Source: Aspidapion aeneum
Lineage: Eukaryota > Arthropoda > Insecta > Coleoptera > Brentidae
Direction of reading: 5' to 3'
DNA: 64,000 bases
Assembly: GCA_963576565.1 (NCBI GenBank)
Contig: OY755038.1
Location: 140,856,206-140,920,205 of the forward strand
Positions 33,787 to 44,067 of this stretch are shown piece by piece. The notes under the pieces were generated by a model. It was given only the letters and a program-made list of their open reading frames with translations. It had not been told where the DNA came from and searched no databases. A program made the position numbers and the translations under genes. The first letter of the stretch is position 1. Each line of letters opens with the position of its first letter.

Positions 33787-34529
33787 TTGAAGACTCGGTT
33801 AGCCAGAGGTGATGTTGGTATTCATCCCTTAGATACCGCATGTAAATCGCATGATATAGCATACTCTAAAACTAATAATTTAGAAGAAAGACATAAGGCA
33901 GATAAAATCTTGGAAGATCAAGCTTGGGAGAGATTCAAATCAAAAGATTCAAGTTTTGGAGAAAAATACGCAGCTTGGACGGTTACTTCAGGAATGAAAA
34001 TAAAACGAAGATTGGGTAATGGTTTAGACCTAAAAACAAAAAAAAAACAAAATAAAAAAATGCGAAAAAAAAACTAAAAATCGACAAAAAAAGTTACAGG
34101 TTTAGGTGTTGTCAAGGCTATCCGAAAATCTTTAATAGATAAGAACATAAATAAAAGTGACTATACTAAATTAGCAAAAGAAGCTCTATTAATCGGAAAA
34201 AAATTGTTAAGAAACATGGAGGAAAACGTCAAATTCGTCCACTACCCCGAGTCATCCCTATTCCTAAGACAGGAGGTTTAATTCCTTTTTTGCTTCCTCC
34301 GCTCGGGGGGTTATCCGCACTCGTTAGTCTTGTAGGTGGAGTTAATGGAGTGATTAAAACAGTAAATACTGTAAAAAAGGCTCGCCAAGGATTAGAGGAA
34401 ACCAAACGACATAATAAAACAATGGAAAGTATATCCCTAGGTAAACAGGGGAGTGGCATGTATCTCAACCGTTGCAAAACTGTTATGGGTATTTTTTTAA
34501 AAACAAACATGCAGTCAAAAAACTACTAA
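33787..34529 (+). pseudogene. Maverick minor capsid protein, inverted copy (exon 2 only)
   Basis: Homology starts just after the calcium-loop codons, so exon 1, the intron and CGPGT are missing. The catalytic pair in ACKSHDIAYS remains. The frame is open to 34077, shifts, and resumes to encode the hydrophobic segment and a C-terminus that is complete here (RQGLEETKRHNKTMESISLG), ending TAA at 34527-34529. That stop overlaps the ATG of the protease by one base (TAATG). Where copies 1 and 2 have TAA after KKAR, this copy has CAA. Confidence 0.78.
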
Positions 34530-34924
34530 TGTCTTACCCAATAACCAAATTACCCAATCGTCCTTTAACGAATATCGATCTGATTCATTACGCTAAGAAG
34601 ATAAGAATTAAAAATTTTATAGGTGTATTTATGAGAGATAATTTACCTACATCTGGTCCACGGAAAATTGAAACAGGAATAATAAATTTAGATATTATGT
34701 CAAATTCAGGAACTCATTGGTGTTCGTTTTAAAAGAAATACGATATTACCTATTACTTTGACTCTTTCGGGAACCTTCCCCCTCCTATAGAACTTGTAGA
34801 ATATCTTCAAACAGGTCCTAACCAGTCTCGACATATATATTATAACTACAAAAGAATTCAAAAATTTGGTTCATTCAATTGTGGTCACTTGGCAATAGCT
34901 TTTTTATCTGAACATGCAACGTGA
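34529..34924 (+). pseudogene. PRO: Maverick cysteine protease, inverted copy (copy 3)
   Basis: Keeps what looks like the original start (MSYPITKLPNRPLTN, ATG at 34529 overlapping the upstream stop). His of SGTHWCSF is present, but the next codons meet a TAA at 34730-34732 (TAC/TAT-type Tyr in the other copies). Asp (FDSFGN) and the Cys in FNCGHLAIAFL follow in the same frame. So the ancestral start and the NCG motif survive here, while copies 1 and 2 have an open frame but lost the start and have NCS. Confidence 0.83.
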
Positions 34925-35199
34925 AGAAATTAAACAAATGTCGGCATCGCTAAAGGCATTCTTCAACAAAAAAAGTTTACTTAATATGACAGATGACGAA
35001 CTGTTACATTTACATTGCCTTTGTCTTCCATCGTTTACCTAAGGCCTTACAAGAAGATGAAAAAGTACAAGCGTTCTTGTTTTGTACAAAGCATTACGTT
35101 GAAAAAGACGATAACCTAGATGAAAATGATGAACCTCAACCTCGTCGAATGTTTTGTTGTTTCTGCAAAATGGAACAAGTATCAGCGTTCAGACAATGA
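34914..35199 (+). pseudogene. Maverick small protein, inverted copy (copy 3)
   Basis: Starts MQREEIKQMSASLKAF within the last codons of the protease (ATGcaacgTGA, 11-nt overlap). A ~30-bp deletion near 35010 removes LPKEFIVELAYKD codons and shifts the frame. The later part, FVFHRLPKALQEDEKVQAFL, continues into the Cys/His-rich tail (CTKHYVE; FCCFCKME). This copy preserves the C-terminal half that is cut off by TAA in the other two. Confidence 0.58.
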
Positions 35200-35344
35200 A
35201 ATCAGTAAATCTAGTAAAAGTTTAAATTATTGTCTAAAGTTTTTATAATGTGTTAAAGTATAATTTTTATTCCTATAAATCGATTTTGTATTAAATAAAA
35301 TAAGTTACTATATAAAAAAAACTTTTTTCTTGTTTCCGCCAGTC

Positions 35345-36100
35345 ATGGCCTGTACGTTTACCCTAACAGGTGACGAGAGTGAACTCTCTGCAGAGTTTAA
35401 TCCTCCTATTGAACTTGATAAATATAGCTCTTATGATATAGGACTCTTAGGATTTTATACCTATAACTCAATTTTGAATATTGACGAAAAAAACAATACA
35501 AAAAATAAATAAATCTTCAAAAGTTTGTAAAATTCCTCCAGGCTGTTATGAAATAACTGAAATTCATAAGGCTATTTTAAAGTGGCTAGAAAATTTACGA
35601 GAAAAAACTGACGACGCTAGTGAATTATTTTTAAAACGTCCTAATAATAACACTTTAAAAAGCGAAATAAAAGGCAAATATTTTATCGACTTTACTACTA
35701 AAAATTCCATAAGAACTATCTTAGGATTTGAGAAAAATTTTTTTGAAAAAAATCAAGTGCTTCAATCTACCCTACCTGTAGATATTATGAAAGTTCGACT
35801 GATATGAATTGAATGCAATTTGACCTCTGGGGCATACTTAAATTCAAAAGAGTCACATATACTTTTTGAGATGGACATTGATACTGAACCAGGTAACAAA
35901 TAATTTTTACTTAAAGCATTTTAATTTGATATATTTTTTATTTTTTAATAGGAATTAAAAATACGAAAGAACCTTCGAATATTTTATATATGCCTGTTTT
36001 TCCTAAAGGACGTCAGTTTATCAACAATCTTTCAATAAGAATTGTGGACGATAAAGGCCATTTAATAGACTTTAGAGGTGAAAAAATTACCGTTAAGGTT
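35345..36100 (+). pseudogene. Maverick penton-like protein, inverted copy
   Basis: Starts MACTFTLTGDESELSAEFNP at 35345. A ~14-bp deletion near 35498 shifts the frame; it resumes with KIPPGCYEITEIHKAIL and RPNNNTLKSEIKGKYF and reads to LPVDIMKVRLI, then a TGA. The intron (35893-35951, GTAACA...TAATAG) and part of exon 2 (FINNLSIRIVDDKGHLIDFRG) follow, up to the arm end at 36100. It lacks the tail and the major capsid gene. Confidence 0.78.
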
Positions 36101-39004
36101 ACATATTTTATGAATAAACACAAAAAATAGCATGAAAGACGACATTATAAGGACTTCGACCCCCCAGAGGTTTCGGGACCCCAAGACATATTCATGGGTA
36201 CGACACTGGTAACTGCATTCATTTTAAAACCTAATAACTCGAAACTATTTAATTTAGGTACACTATGTATCAACAATCTTTGTTTACATTTAAAGGGATA
36301 ATTAAAATAACAAACTATCAAATCAAGTCAAATTTTATTTTCAAAATCACAAATTACAAATTTCAGTATAACTAATTGGTGGTATCAGGAGCCACACTGG
36401 AACTAAAATCTGTGTGTGTTCTCCAGCTACCACCAAAATACTGGTATTTTTTTAGACAACAACAATAATAATTGTATATTAATCTTAAAAAAATTATTTA
36501 AAAAAATATTAATAATTAAGCCCCAGCTTAAATTCACAACGGTAAGTTAGGTTATTGTAACCGTACGATTACACAGAAAAATAAATTAACCCTTACTACT
36601 CTTAGTAAATTGATATATCTTAAATGTAGTTTATTAATTATTATTGGCAACAGGTGATATTATGATCCAAAATCTATGTATGTAGCTTACTTCTGATTTT
36701 AATGTATGGCTTGTCTTTTAAATCTGCTGGTAGTGAGATATATTTTTCGTGCAGTGTATGTTAAAGTTCTCTCACATAATGTTTACCTAACAATTGGTAT
36801 GATCGCTTGAAGATTTTTAGCCTGTCTGTGTTTATATTATGAGCTAGAACTGGAATATATCGTTTGTTGTTGCACAAGATGTGCACTACTGATTTAACAT
36901 AGATTTAGATGAGATACATTACTCTAGCCTCACCAAATAAAATGTCACTAGAAAATTTCCTATTCTTTTTAACATTACTTTTAGTATATGTTTTTGTGTG
37001 ATAATAACCGGGTGCAGGACAGATGTTCCTTTAAAAAAAATATAAGTTGTTGTGTTAGGGCCAACCCCGTAGAAATAAAATGATTACTGCTTAATAGACA
37101 TTTTAGGACCCTACTTCGTCTTTTGTATTAAACTTTCTTTGAGATCTTGAATGTATAGTCTAAGAAATAATCGACTGTTTCCATACTTATCAGTATATTT
37201 TTACCTACCTAGCCTGCGCAGCCATGTCTAAAGAAGGTATTATTTTCGACGAATTTTTTTTTGAGATAACGTCAAAAATGTGTTATTTGGGTGTATCTTA
37301 GCAATATCGTCGTGATGTCTGTCTGTGAGTGTGTCTGTCAGTAACACGGTAGCTCCTAAATCGCTTATAGTGTTCGCCACTGTAACGAGCTGGTTAGATT
37401 TTGATCAAAATTAAAAATCTTTTAAAATGCTAACTTTTTAACGCAGCATCGCATCAATATGCGGTTTTCGGAAAATAGTAGACTACATTTTGCTGAATAA
37501 TTTCTATCATAACCAAAAACTTGTTAACATAACATAAAATGCGAGGCCTCGTCAGTCCACCCCCCCCTTCTAAGACATATTCCTGGGTGCGCCATTTTGT
37601 TTATATTTAATGAGCAAACTCAAATAATATAAAGTGGATAAAGTTTATGTAATGTTTAAAAAAATTGTTTTTTTTTCCTATATTATTTTTTTTATTTTAC
37701 AGTGCGACCTCCTTAAATCGATCTTACGCGATACCGGACAAAGGCAAACTAATAATCCGAATAGTCAATGTAGAAAGTAGTGGTCCGAAAATGTATTTAT
37801 ACCAAAGTTAAATAAATATTAAATATATATAAATACACAAAAAAATAACAAATGTAAAATATATCAGTTCGTGTTCATTTAATAAGTTTTATTCTTTACG
37901 TTCATGCTACTAATTTTAATTGTCCTTTTCCTAAAATTAACACTCGTCCTTTTTAAAGATATTTTGATCTACAGTCTACAGATCTACTATAAGTATACGG
38001 TAAAATTCACTTTCCGTATATATAGGTATCCAATAATAAAGGCTTTTTGATTTGATTTGATTTTATTTTTAAATTATTATCAGCGCTACAGCAATAACTA
38101 TTTTTTTAACCAGGTGCCACTTGACCTTATTCTTTTAAACAATCTGTAAGGGATTTCATTTAGAAGGAAAACTAGCTATGTATTAAATTTATGATAAAAA
38201 ATAATAATAATCCCCTTGTTTTCCAAAATGACAGGTAGCTAAAGCCAGTGTAAAATTAGCACCGCAGTTTTAGGAAAACAACTCAAAAAATTTTCAAAAT
38301 ACTTTACAGTAAAAACAATTTTTTCTAAAGATTTTTGGGCATTTCTTAAAATTTTGCTAAAGTTTCTAAATGTTCACCGTGGTGTAAGGGTCTCGTGGTT
38401 TTTGCTCCTCCTCTCTCGTAATAACCAATTATTTTGATATTGTTTGATAAACTATACATTTTTCTATCCTGAATGTGGTTATGTATTGGGATTTATCGGT
38501 TAAATATCTGAACCGCAGTGTGAAGGCGCAACAAAATCGTAAAATTTTTTAACTAACTTTATTGAAATAATTTTTTATAAAATTCCATCAAAGAAATAGC
38601 GAAGCTAAAAATGATTCCACAACTATAAAACTATGTCTTGGATTTGTGATTACGGAGCAGAATGTGGGAAACATAAACTATATTTTTAAAGATTTAATAT
38701 GGCGGCTGTGATAAGTAGACATATGTCGAAAATTCGATTTTTGCTGTCCCACGACGACTTAAAAACTACTAATTCATTTTCACAATTTATACGTCGTTTT
38801 GCTGATTAAATAATTCCACGATTATTTTATATACATACATATTGGAAAATGTTTAAACTTTTTTTCGATTCATTTTATTGATATGTTTTAACAGATGTTT
38901 TTGAAAAAAAGATAAAATATGACCAAAACGAAAGTCAACTTAAAATCCTATTTAAAACTAAATTGCCCGAATGTTTCTAATACTTATATCTCGAAAACCC
39001 CGGG
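36101..39004. other. 2.9-kb AT-rich stretch, no gene seen
   Basis: Repetitive, non-coding. Similar snippets at about 36165-36210 and 37545-37595 (ccaagacatattcatgggta / ctaagacatattcctgggtg) suggest two scraps of one repeat. At 37702 a TA followed by CAGTGCGACCTCCTTAAATC resembles a pogo/Tigger-type terminal repeat. 38480-38560 is similar to 40848-40990, so the LINE lies between two diverged copies of another repeat. Confidence 0.35.
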
Positions 39005-39372
39005 TACGGGTTAGACCTCGTCAGATGTCTATCAGGGGTAATGAATCGACCCCTGCCCTCCGTAGATTCCAGATACTCTCTGACCCGGAGAGTTAGCACC
39101 TTTCTAGGGTCCCTTTCCCAGGGTTACGGGAGAAGACCACATCGGTATGAAAGACGGTACGGTGATCATAGCGTAGGTGGCAACCCTTCTTTTAGGGATA
39201 GTATAACAGACTGATGTCTTTCAGTCTGGCGTTGGCTCGTCAAAGGCTAGAGGAGAAAAACCTTGATCAAAAATCCTGGCCCTCCAAGTAGGGGGTTAAA
39301 GGCATTAGACAGGTTCTCTAATACTTGTAAAACAAAGATATTACCAAAAAGCCTAAACAAAGCCTCGGAGCA

Positions 39373-40056
39373 ATGGACGGAAATTCTCAAAGACGAAAAA
39401 AGCAAAGACAAAGGACTCTGAATATAGCTACATGGAACGTACAGGGAATAAACCAAAAGTTGGACATTATTGCAACCGAAGTGCAGAATAGTAAGATAGA
39501 CATTTTTGCACTTACAGAGACAAAAAAGAAAGGAACAGGTACAAGTAGTGTCGGTAACTTTGTTCACTTATTCACTGGAGTCCCAAAAGAAAGGAGAGCC
39601 CAGAGAGGTATTCTTATTAATAAAGAAAAACCTCAAACATAAGATTACAGACTACGAGTGCATTAACGAAAACTTTCTTCGAGTTAACATGAAGATGCTT
39701 GGACACAATATAAGCATATACTATACCTACCATCAAATGACGAAACCGTAGCTATAAAACAAATGTTCTTCGACCAACTTGATGAGACTATCAGGGAAAT
39801 AATTATGCTTGGCGATTTTAATAGTCGAACTGGTAGACAACCCAAAAGCAAAGTGGTAGGACCATTTGGAGAGGAAGTAACAAATGATAATGGCTTGAGA
39901 CTGATGCAATTGTGTGAAACCCACAATCTAAAAATAAATAATGGTTTTTTTAAACATAAGGAAATTCATAGATATACCTGGATTCAGTCAACAAGAAATC
40001 TTAAATCAATCATTGATTATGCTATAGGTGGACAACACTCGGAACTAAAGTGGTAA
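39373..40056 (+). pseudogene. LINE apurinic-type endonuclease (EEP family)
   Basis: MDGNSQRRKKQRQRTLN leads into NIATWNVQGIN, ALTETKKKG and, after frameshifts near 39600 and 39735, IIMLGDFNSRTG, NGLRLMQLCETHNLKINNGF and YTWIQSTRNLKSIIDYAI. These are the successive motifs of exonuclease-endonuclease-phosphatase domains of non-LTR retrotransposons, which nick target DNA for priming. At least two indels disrupt it, and stops follow after 40056. Confidence 0.82.
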
Positions 40057-40833
40057 AAGCAAAAATATTATTCCCTGTAAGAAAAACAAATAAGGACGAA
40101 AGTATTAGAGAAAATTAAAATCTACAATGCATCGAAGACAATCAAAAATACAACTTTAGAAGTCTAGAAATCGAAAGTACTCAAAGATTGTATTAGAACC
40201 GATTATATGAAAAATTAATAAACACAGATCACTCATTTGAAGAGATATATACAAACATAGTAAAAAGCTTGTAGGAAGCAAGCAAAGAAGCTGTTGGATA
40301 CCAACATAATAAAAATAACAATAAGATGTGGTGGACGGAGGAATAACAGGAAATGGTCAAGGAGAAAAAACGTACATGTTTGAAATGGCTCAGTACCAAA
40401 GAGCAAAGAGACCTAGAAATCTACAGGGAAACCAAAAGACAGCTAAGAAATCTGATACGCACGGAAAAAAATTAAATGTTCGAGCGAAAATGCCATGACA
40501 TAAATACACACGAAAGGAGGTAGGCAGAGTTCTGAAGTATGGAAATTTATTTCAACGTTAAAAAACCCAACAAAAGAAAAAGTAAACATCCAGATCATCA
40601 AACCAGAACAATGGACAGAACACTACAAGGGACTGCTGCAGGAAACAAGACCCGAATATCCGTCAGCCTCTCCGAGAAGAGACATAGAAGTACATGGAGA
40701 GGAAGTGATTATCAAAAAAAAAATTATAAAGAATAGTATTAGAAAGCTTAAATTCGGAAAAGCTAGCGGACCTGGGGGAATATACGCTGAAATTCTCAAA
40801 TATGGATCAGAAAAACTACTAGAAAATCTCAGA
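40057..40833 (+). pseudogene. LINE linker and start of reverse transcriptase
   Basis: Decayed, with frame changes. The piece at 40731-40808 encodes KNSIRKLKFGKASGPGGIYA and EILKYG, the first motif of LINE reverse transcriptases (GKAxGPDGI.AE.LK). Upstream codons include EQWTEHYKGLLQETRPEYPS. Homology ends near 40833. Confidence 0.72.
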
Positions 40834-41769
40834 TGACAACATTTGTGTGGTTATGAATTGGGATTTATTGGTTAAATAATTTACGGTGCTACGGAGGTCA
40901 TCTGAACCACAGTGTGAATGCGCAAGCAGCGGTCGCTTGATATCGCAAACCTACTAGAATAATAAGAACAAAATCGTAAAATGTATAATAGTTAATAATT
41001 AAATTTAAGGGTTCATAGTTTTTGTCTTAACATTTTCTGTACCGACTTCTATAAGACCGGAATAAAAATTAAAACAAACTTTAAAAAATCGGTTAAAAGT
41101 TTGTCCCATTCATCAACGAGATTCACAGCGCCGTCGTCCTAGATGATTTTATGCAGAAGTTTTTGTTTTTGGAAATTTCTCCTGAACTAAGGCCCTTTAA
41201 AATAATGCAGGTTGGAGTCGTACAACATATTTGATAGAAATATGGTTAGGGGCTCCTGGACTAAAAACACGCTATATTGATAGTGCCGAAAAAATTGTCG
41301 GGGGCGTCACAAGATCTGTATAGACGACAAAATTTTTGACATAAACCGGCCAATTTAAAAAAACGCCAGTTTGAACGTTAAAAAATATAATCCGGCAGCG
41401 CGGCAATGCGACAGTTTTATTATGAAATGCGTTTGAATTATGCAATTTGCATTTATGTAAATGGAAGCAAACGCAAATATAATATTTATTTCGTATCTTC
41501 GTATATTTTCTCACCACTCATCATCAATTTCTGGAGCTTTTGTGGTTTTATAAACATATATTACTGAATAAATTGTGTAATGCAAGTACATGCTCCATTA
41601 TGATGACATTTTGTGGTGTTTAAAATGGTCAGTTTTATACAAAAATGAAAGCATGGGTTTATTTTTTAAAAATAATCTAAAACAGTGAGAGAAACGTTTA
41701 AAAATTATTGGGAAATACATAAGAAAGCCCACGGAAGGAATCTAACACGAAAAATATGTCTGGTAAGTT
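40834..41769. other. No gene seen
   Basis: AT-rich. The first ~150 bp match 38500-38560 in part. The rest has stops in all frames and no recognised repeat. Confidence 0.35.
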
Positions 41770-42063
41770 TTGTTAAACTACAAAAATTGCATTTTAAACG
41801 ACCTCAACGATCCTGACGTTTTCTGTCGGTTGGCAAAGAATCGACCCCATGGTGACAAATGTCGAGTCTGTAGAGTTTTTCACCCTGGAAAATGCCGTTT
41901 TAGGCATCAAACTTGCACGGTTTGTAACAAAAAAGGTCATCTAGCAAAGCTATGTTATAAACGAAGAGTGAATGAGGGCGCAAACGTAAGTTGGGTTGAG
42001 TTTAGGTTGGCTGGTTCACCACTTACACCACTCATTCGAGAAATACCCAATATTTTGAGATAA
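41770..42063 (+). pseudogene. gag: Gypsy-type Gag zinc-knuckle fragment
   Basis: 97 codons. CRVCRVFHPGKCRFRHQTC and CTVCNKKGHLAKLC form two adjacent CCHC-like clusters, the pattern (C..C....G.C.....C..C...GH...C) of K02A2.6-like Ty3/gypsy elements of animals. Upstream codons (DVFCRLAKNRP) fit the end of Gag. The frame ends at 42061, and the protease fragment follows about 500 bp later. It binds genomic RNA in relatives. Confidence 0.65.
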
Positions 42064-42409
42064 GAAATTGAAAAACGTAATTGTAAAGTTTATGTAAAGG
42101 AAATCAGTAAAAACGATGCATATAAAATATCTTAAGTGCACCTACCTTAGTTTTCATCTAGTTGCAGTCGTTTTGGTCGCTTGGAAGATAGGAAAAACGG
42201 GAAAATTGTAGCACTCACGGCGTTTTCTGGTGCTTCTTGTCAGTTTCCCCGATTGCGACTCCTCGCGCAGACTCGCGCGTGTCTCGGTGCGGGGATAAGT
42301 CATATGCATATACCCCGCGAAATTTGAAATGAAAAATAATATTAAAATATAAAAGTAGCCAAAAGCTGGCAAATAATTCTTGCACCAACAGTAAATTTTG
42401 TAAAAAACA

Positions 42410-42790
42410 ATGAAAATAATGATTTTTTCTCTGATCAAGATCAGTGTAAATAAACCAGTAGTGATTTTTTTGATAGTTCACAATGTGAAAATTCATTTTG
42501 TTTTGATTCGAATGATTCTTTTTACGAAAAATGATAATCAAAATTACTTATTTCAAATATCTAATCGTAATTCAGACTTTAATAATCAATTTAATATTTC
42601 AATTAAGATTAATAATTTAAAATTTTCAATGCTTTTTGATTCTGGCAGTAGCGTTTCATGTGTAATTTTTTTTCAAACATTTTTCAAATTTAAATTTAAA
42701 ACAAGATTGCACAATTCTTAAAAGTTATAATGAAAGTATATTTGCGCCAAAAAGATATTTTATGGCCAATGTTTTATATAAAAATTTAGA
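42410..42790 (+). pseudogene. pol: Gypsy-type aspartic protease fragment
   Basis: ISIKINNLKFSMLFDSGSSV contains the retropepsin active site DSGSS (usual form DTGS/A). The following codons shift frame near 42660-42720, and further protease-like sequence (FAPKRYFMANVLYKN) ends by 42800. With 41770-42063 this looks like one decayed gypsy element. Confidence 0.55.
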
Positions 42791-43028
42791 AAAACAACTT
42801 AAATAGGGAACTTGCCCATTTTTTTTATTTTACTAAAATGTGTGTTTCTGTATGAAAACGCATTATACCAAATATCAGCCCTTAAATCGCAATACTTATT
42901 TTACAATAAATAATTAAAGTTGGAATCGCTGACTGGTATATTCAAACACAGCAAAATGCGCGGCAGCCGCTGTGACGTCACTCCTTAGAAAAATCCCGGG
43001 CCCCTTATGAGTATAACGGCCATTCGGT

Positions 43029-43628
43029 TCATAACTTTTATTTCTGTGAAAACATTCTTTAGGCACTTTTTTAAGGGCAATTCAACTGTCAAATTAAAGT
43101 TTATTTGTCACTTTTAGTTTTTGAGATATTACATAAAGTTTATATTTTACTTATAGATTGATCTTTATTTTATTCGATTTTTAAAATTAGCGTAAAATTT
43201 CCTTTAAAATGATGTTTTACACTTAATATTTAATTTTTTAATTTTTTTATATTTTTTTATATTTTAATTTTTTTATTACTTCTTATTTTTTTTATTTTTT
43301 TAAAATAATTTAAAAATAATTTAAACCAATTCTTATTCAGCAAACTAAAAAAAAAAGTTAAGAGGTAACTAAAAACTAAAAATATAAAAAACAATAAAAA
43401 AAATAAAAAATTAAATATTAAGTATGACATGTCATTTTAAAAAAAATTACGCTGATTTCAAAAATCGAATAAAAAAAGGTCATTCCATAAGAAAAAAACA
43501 AACCTTATGTAATATCTCAAAAACTAAAAGTGACATAAAATTCAATTTGACAGTTGAATTGCTCTTAAAAAAGTGCCTCAGGAATCTTTTTTACAGTAAT
43601 AAAAAATATTCATAAATAAAAAAGTTAC
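43029..43628. repeat. Fold-back element with ~200-bp arms
   Basis: Left arm about 43029-43256, right arm about 43400-43628. For example, gcacttttttaagggcaattcaactgtcaaatt on the left pairs with aatttgacagttgaattgctcttaaaaaagtgc on the right, and tttttgagatattacataa with ttatgtaatatctcaaaaa. The spacer is T- and A-rich. An open frame at 43424-43615 lies wholly inside the right arm and is not a gene. Non-autonomous hairpin MITE. Confidence 0.72.
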
Positions 43629-43938
43629 GGTGGTGGGTCGAAAATGCACCAAATTGAAAATATATATCTTGAAAGTAGTTTAAGATATCGATGTGCGGTT
43701 TTCGGCATTAATGCTTTAACAAAAAGCGAGCTCGTAACATGTAGGTTAGTTTTTTTCTATCTCCTCTAGAAATGGGCGTTTCCTATCAAAAGTGTTCGAT
43801 TTGGACCACTCTGTACCTATGTCGGTAGGTATAAATGAAAGTAAATCAGCACTAGTGTTTATAGAGCTCATTCTAAACAGTGTTTTAAATAGGTGGGTAC
43901 CTACTTAATTAATATACTTATTTTTAATAAGACTTATT

Positions 43939-44067
<129 letters not shown>

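Larger units (their letters stand above)
27384..36100. mobile_element. Maverick/Polinton remnant with inverted structural module
   Basis: Contains, on the minus strand, genes for minor capsid, protease, small protein, penton and major capsid protein (31340 down to 27384). On the plus strand are a packaging ATPase and two insect-Maverick proteins (31380-33651), then a second, inverted set of minor capsid, protease, small protein and penton (33787-36100). The combination of FtsK/HerA-type ATPase, adenovirus-type protease and jelly-roll capsid proteins defines Polintons, which are virus-like DNA transposons. The protein-primed DNA polymerase and the retroviral-type integrase were not found, nor terminal repeats or a 6-bp target duplication, so the element is incomplete and immobile. 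Confidence 0.9.
33787..36100 (+). repeat. Right arm of Maverick inverted duplication
   Basis: 2314 bp, inverted copy of 28781-31125. It begins ttgaagactcgg abruptly after unrelated sequence and ends gttaaggtt before acatattttatg. No target duplication or terminal repeat marks either end, so it looks like a rearrangement product rather than a second insertion. Confidence 0.85.
39005..40833 (+). mobile_element. LINE (CFDP2/RTE-like), 5' part, truncated in reverse transcriptase
   Basis: A GC-richer 5' leader (39005-39372, with cctgccctccgtagattcc and ggttacgggagaagaccac) leads to an ATG at 39373. The endonuclease follows in several frames. The element stops at about 40833, soon after the first reverse transcriptase motif, so the 3' half is missing. 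This is unusual because LINE copies normally lose the 5' end. The family call is by resemblance to insect elements annotated as craniofacial development protein 2-like. Confidence 0.72.

Noticed and set aside
27384..36100. A complete, mobile Maverick or endogenous adintovirus
   Set aside because: No protein-primed polymerase, integrase, terminal repeats or 6-bp target duplication were found, and most structural genes carry stops or shifts.
42215..42541. Minus-strand frames of 94-108 codons overlapping the gypsy gag/protease gap
   Set aside because: Low-complexity hydrophobic composition and no known motif; most likely chance in AT-rich sequence.
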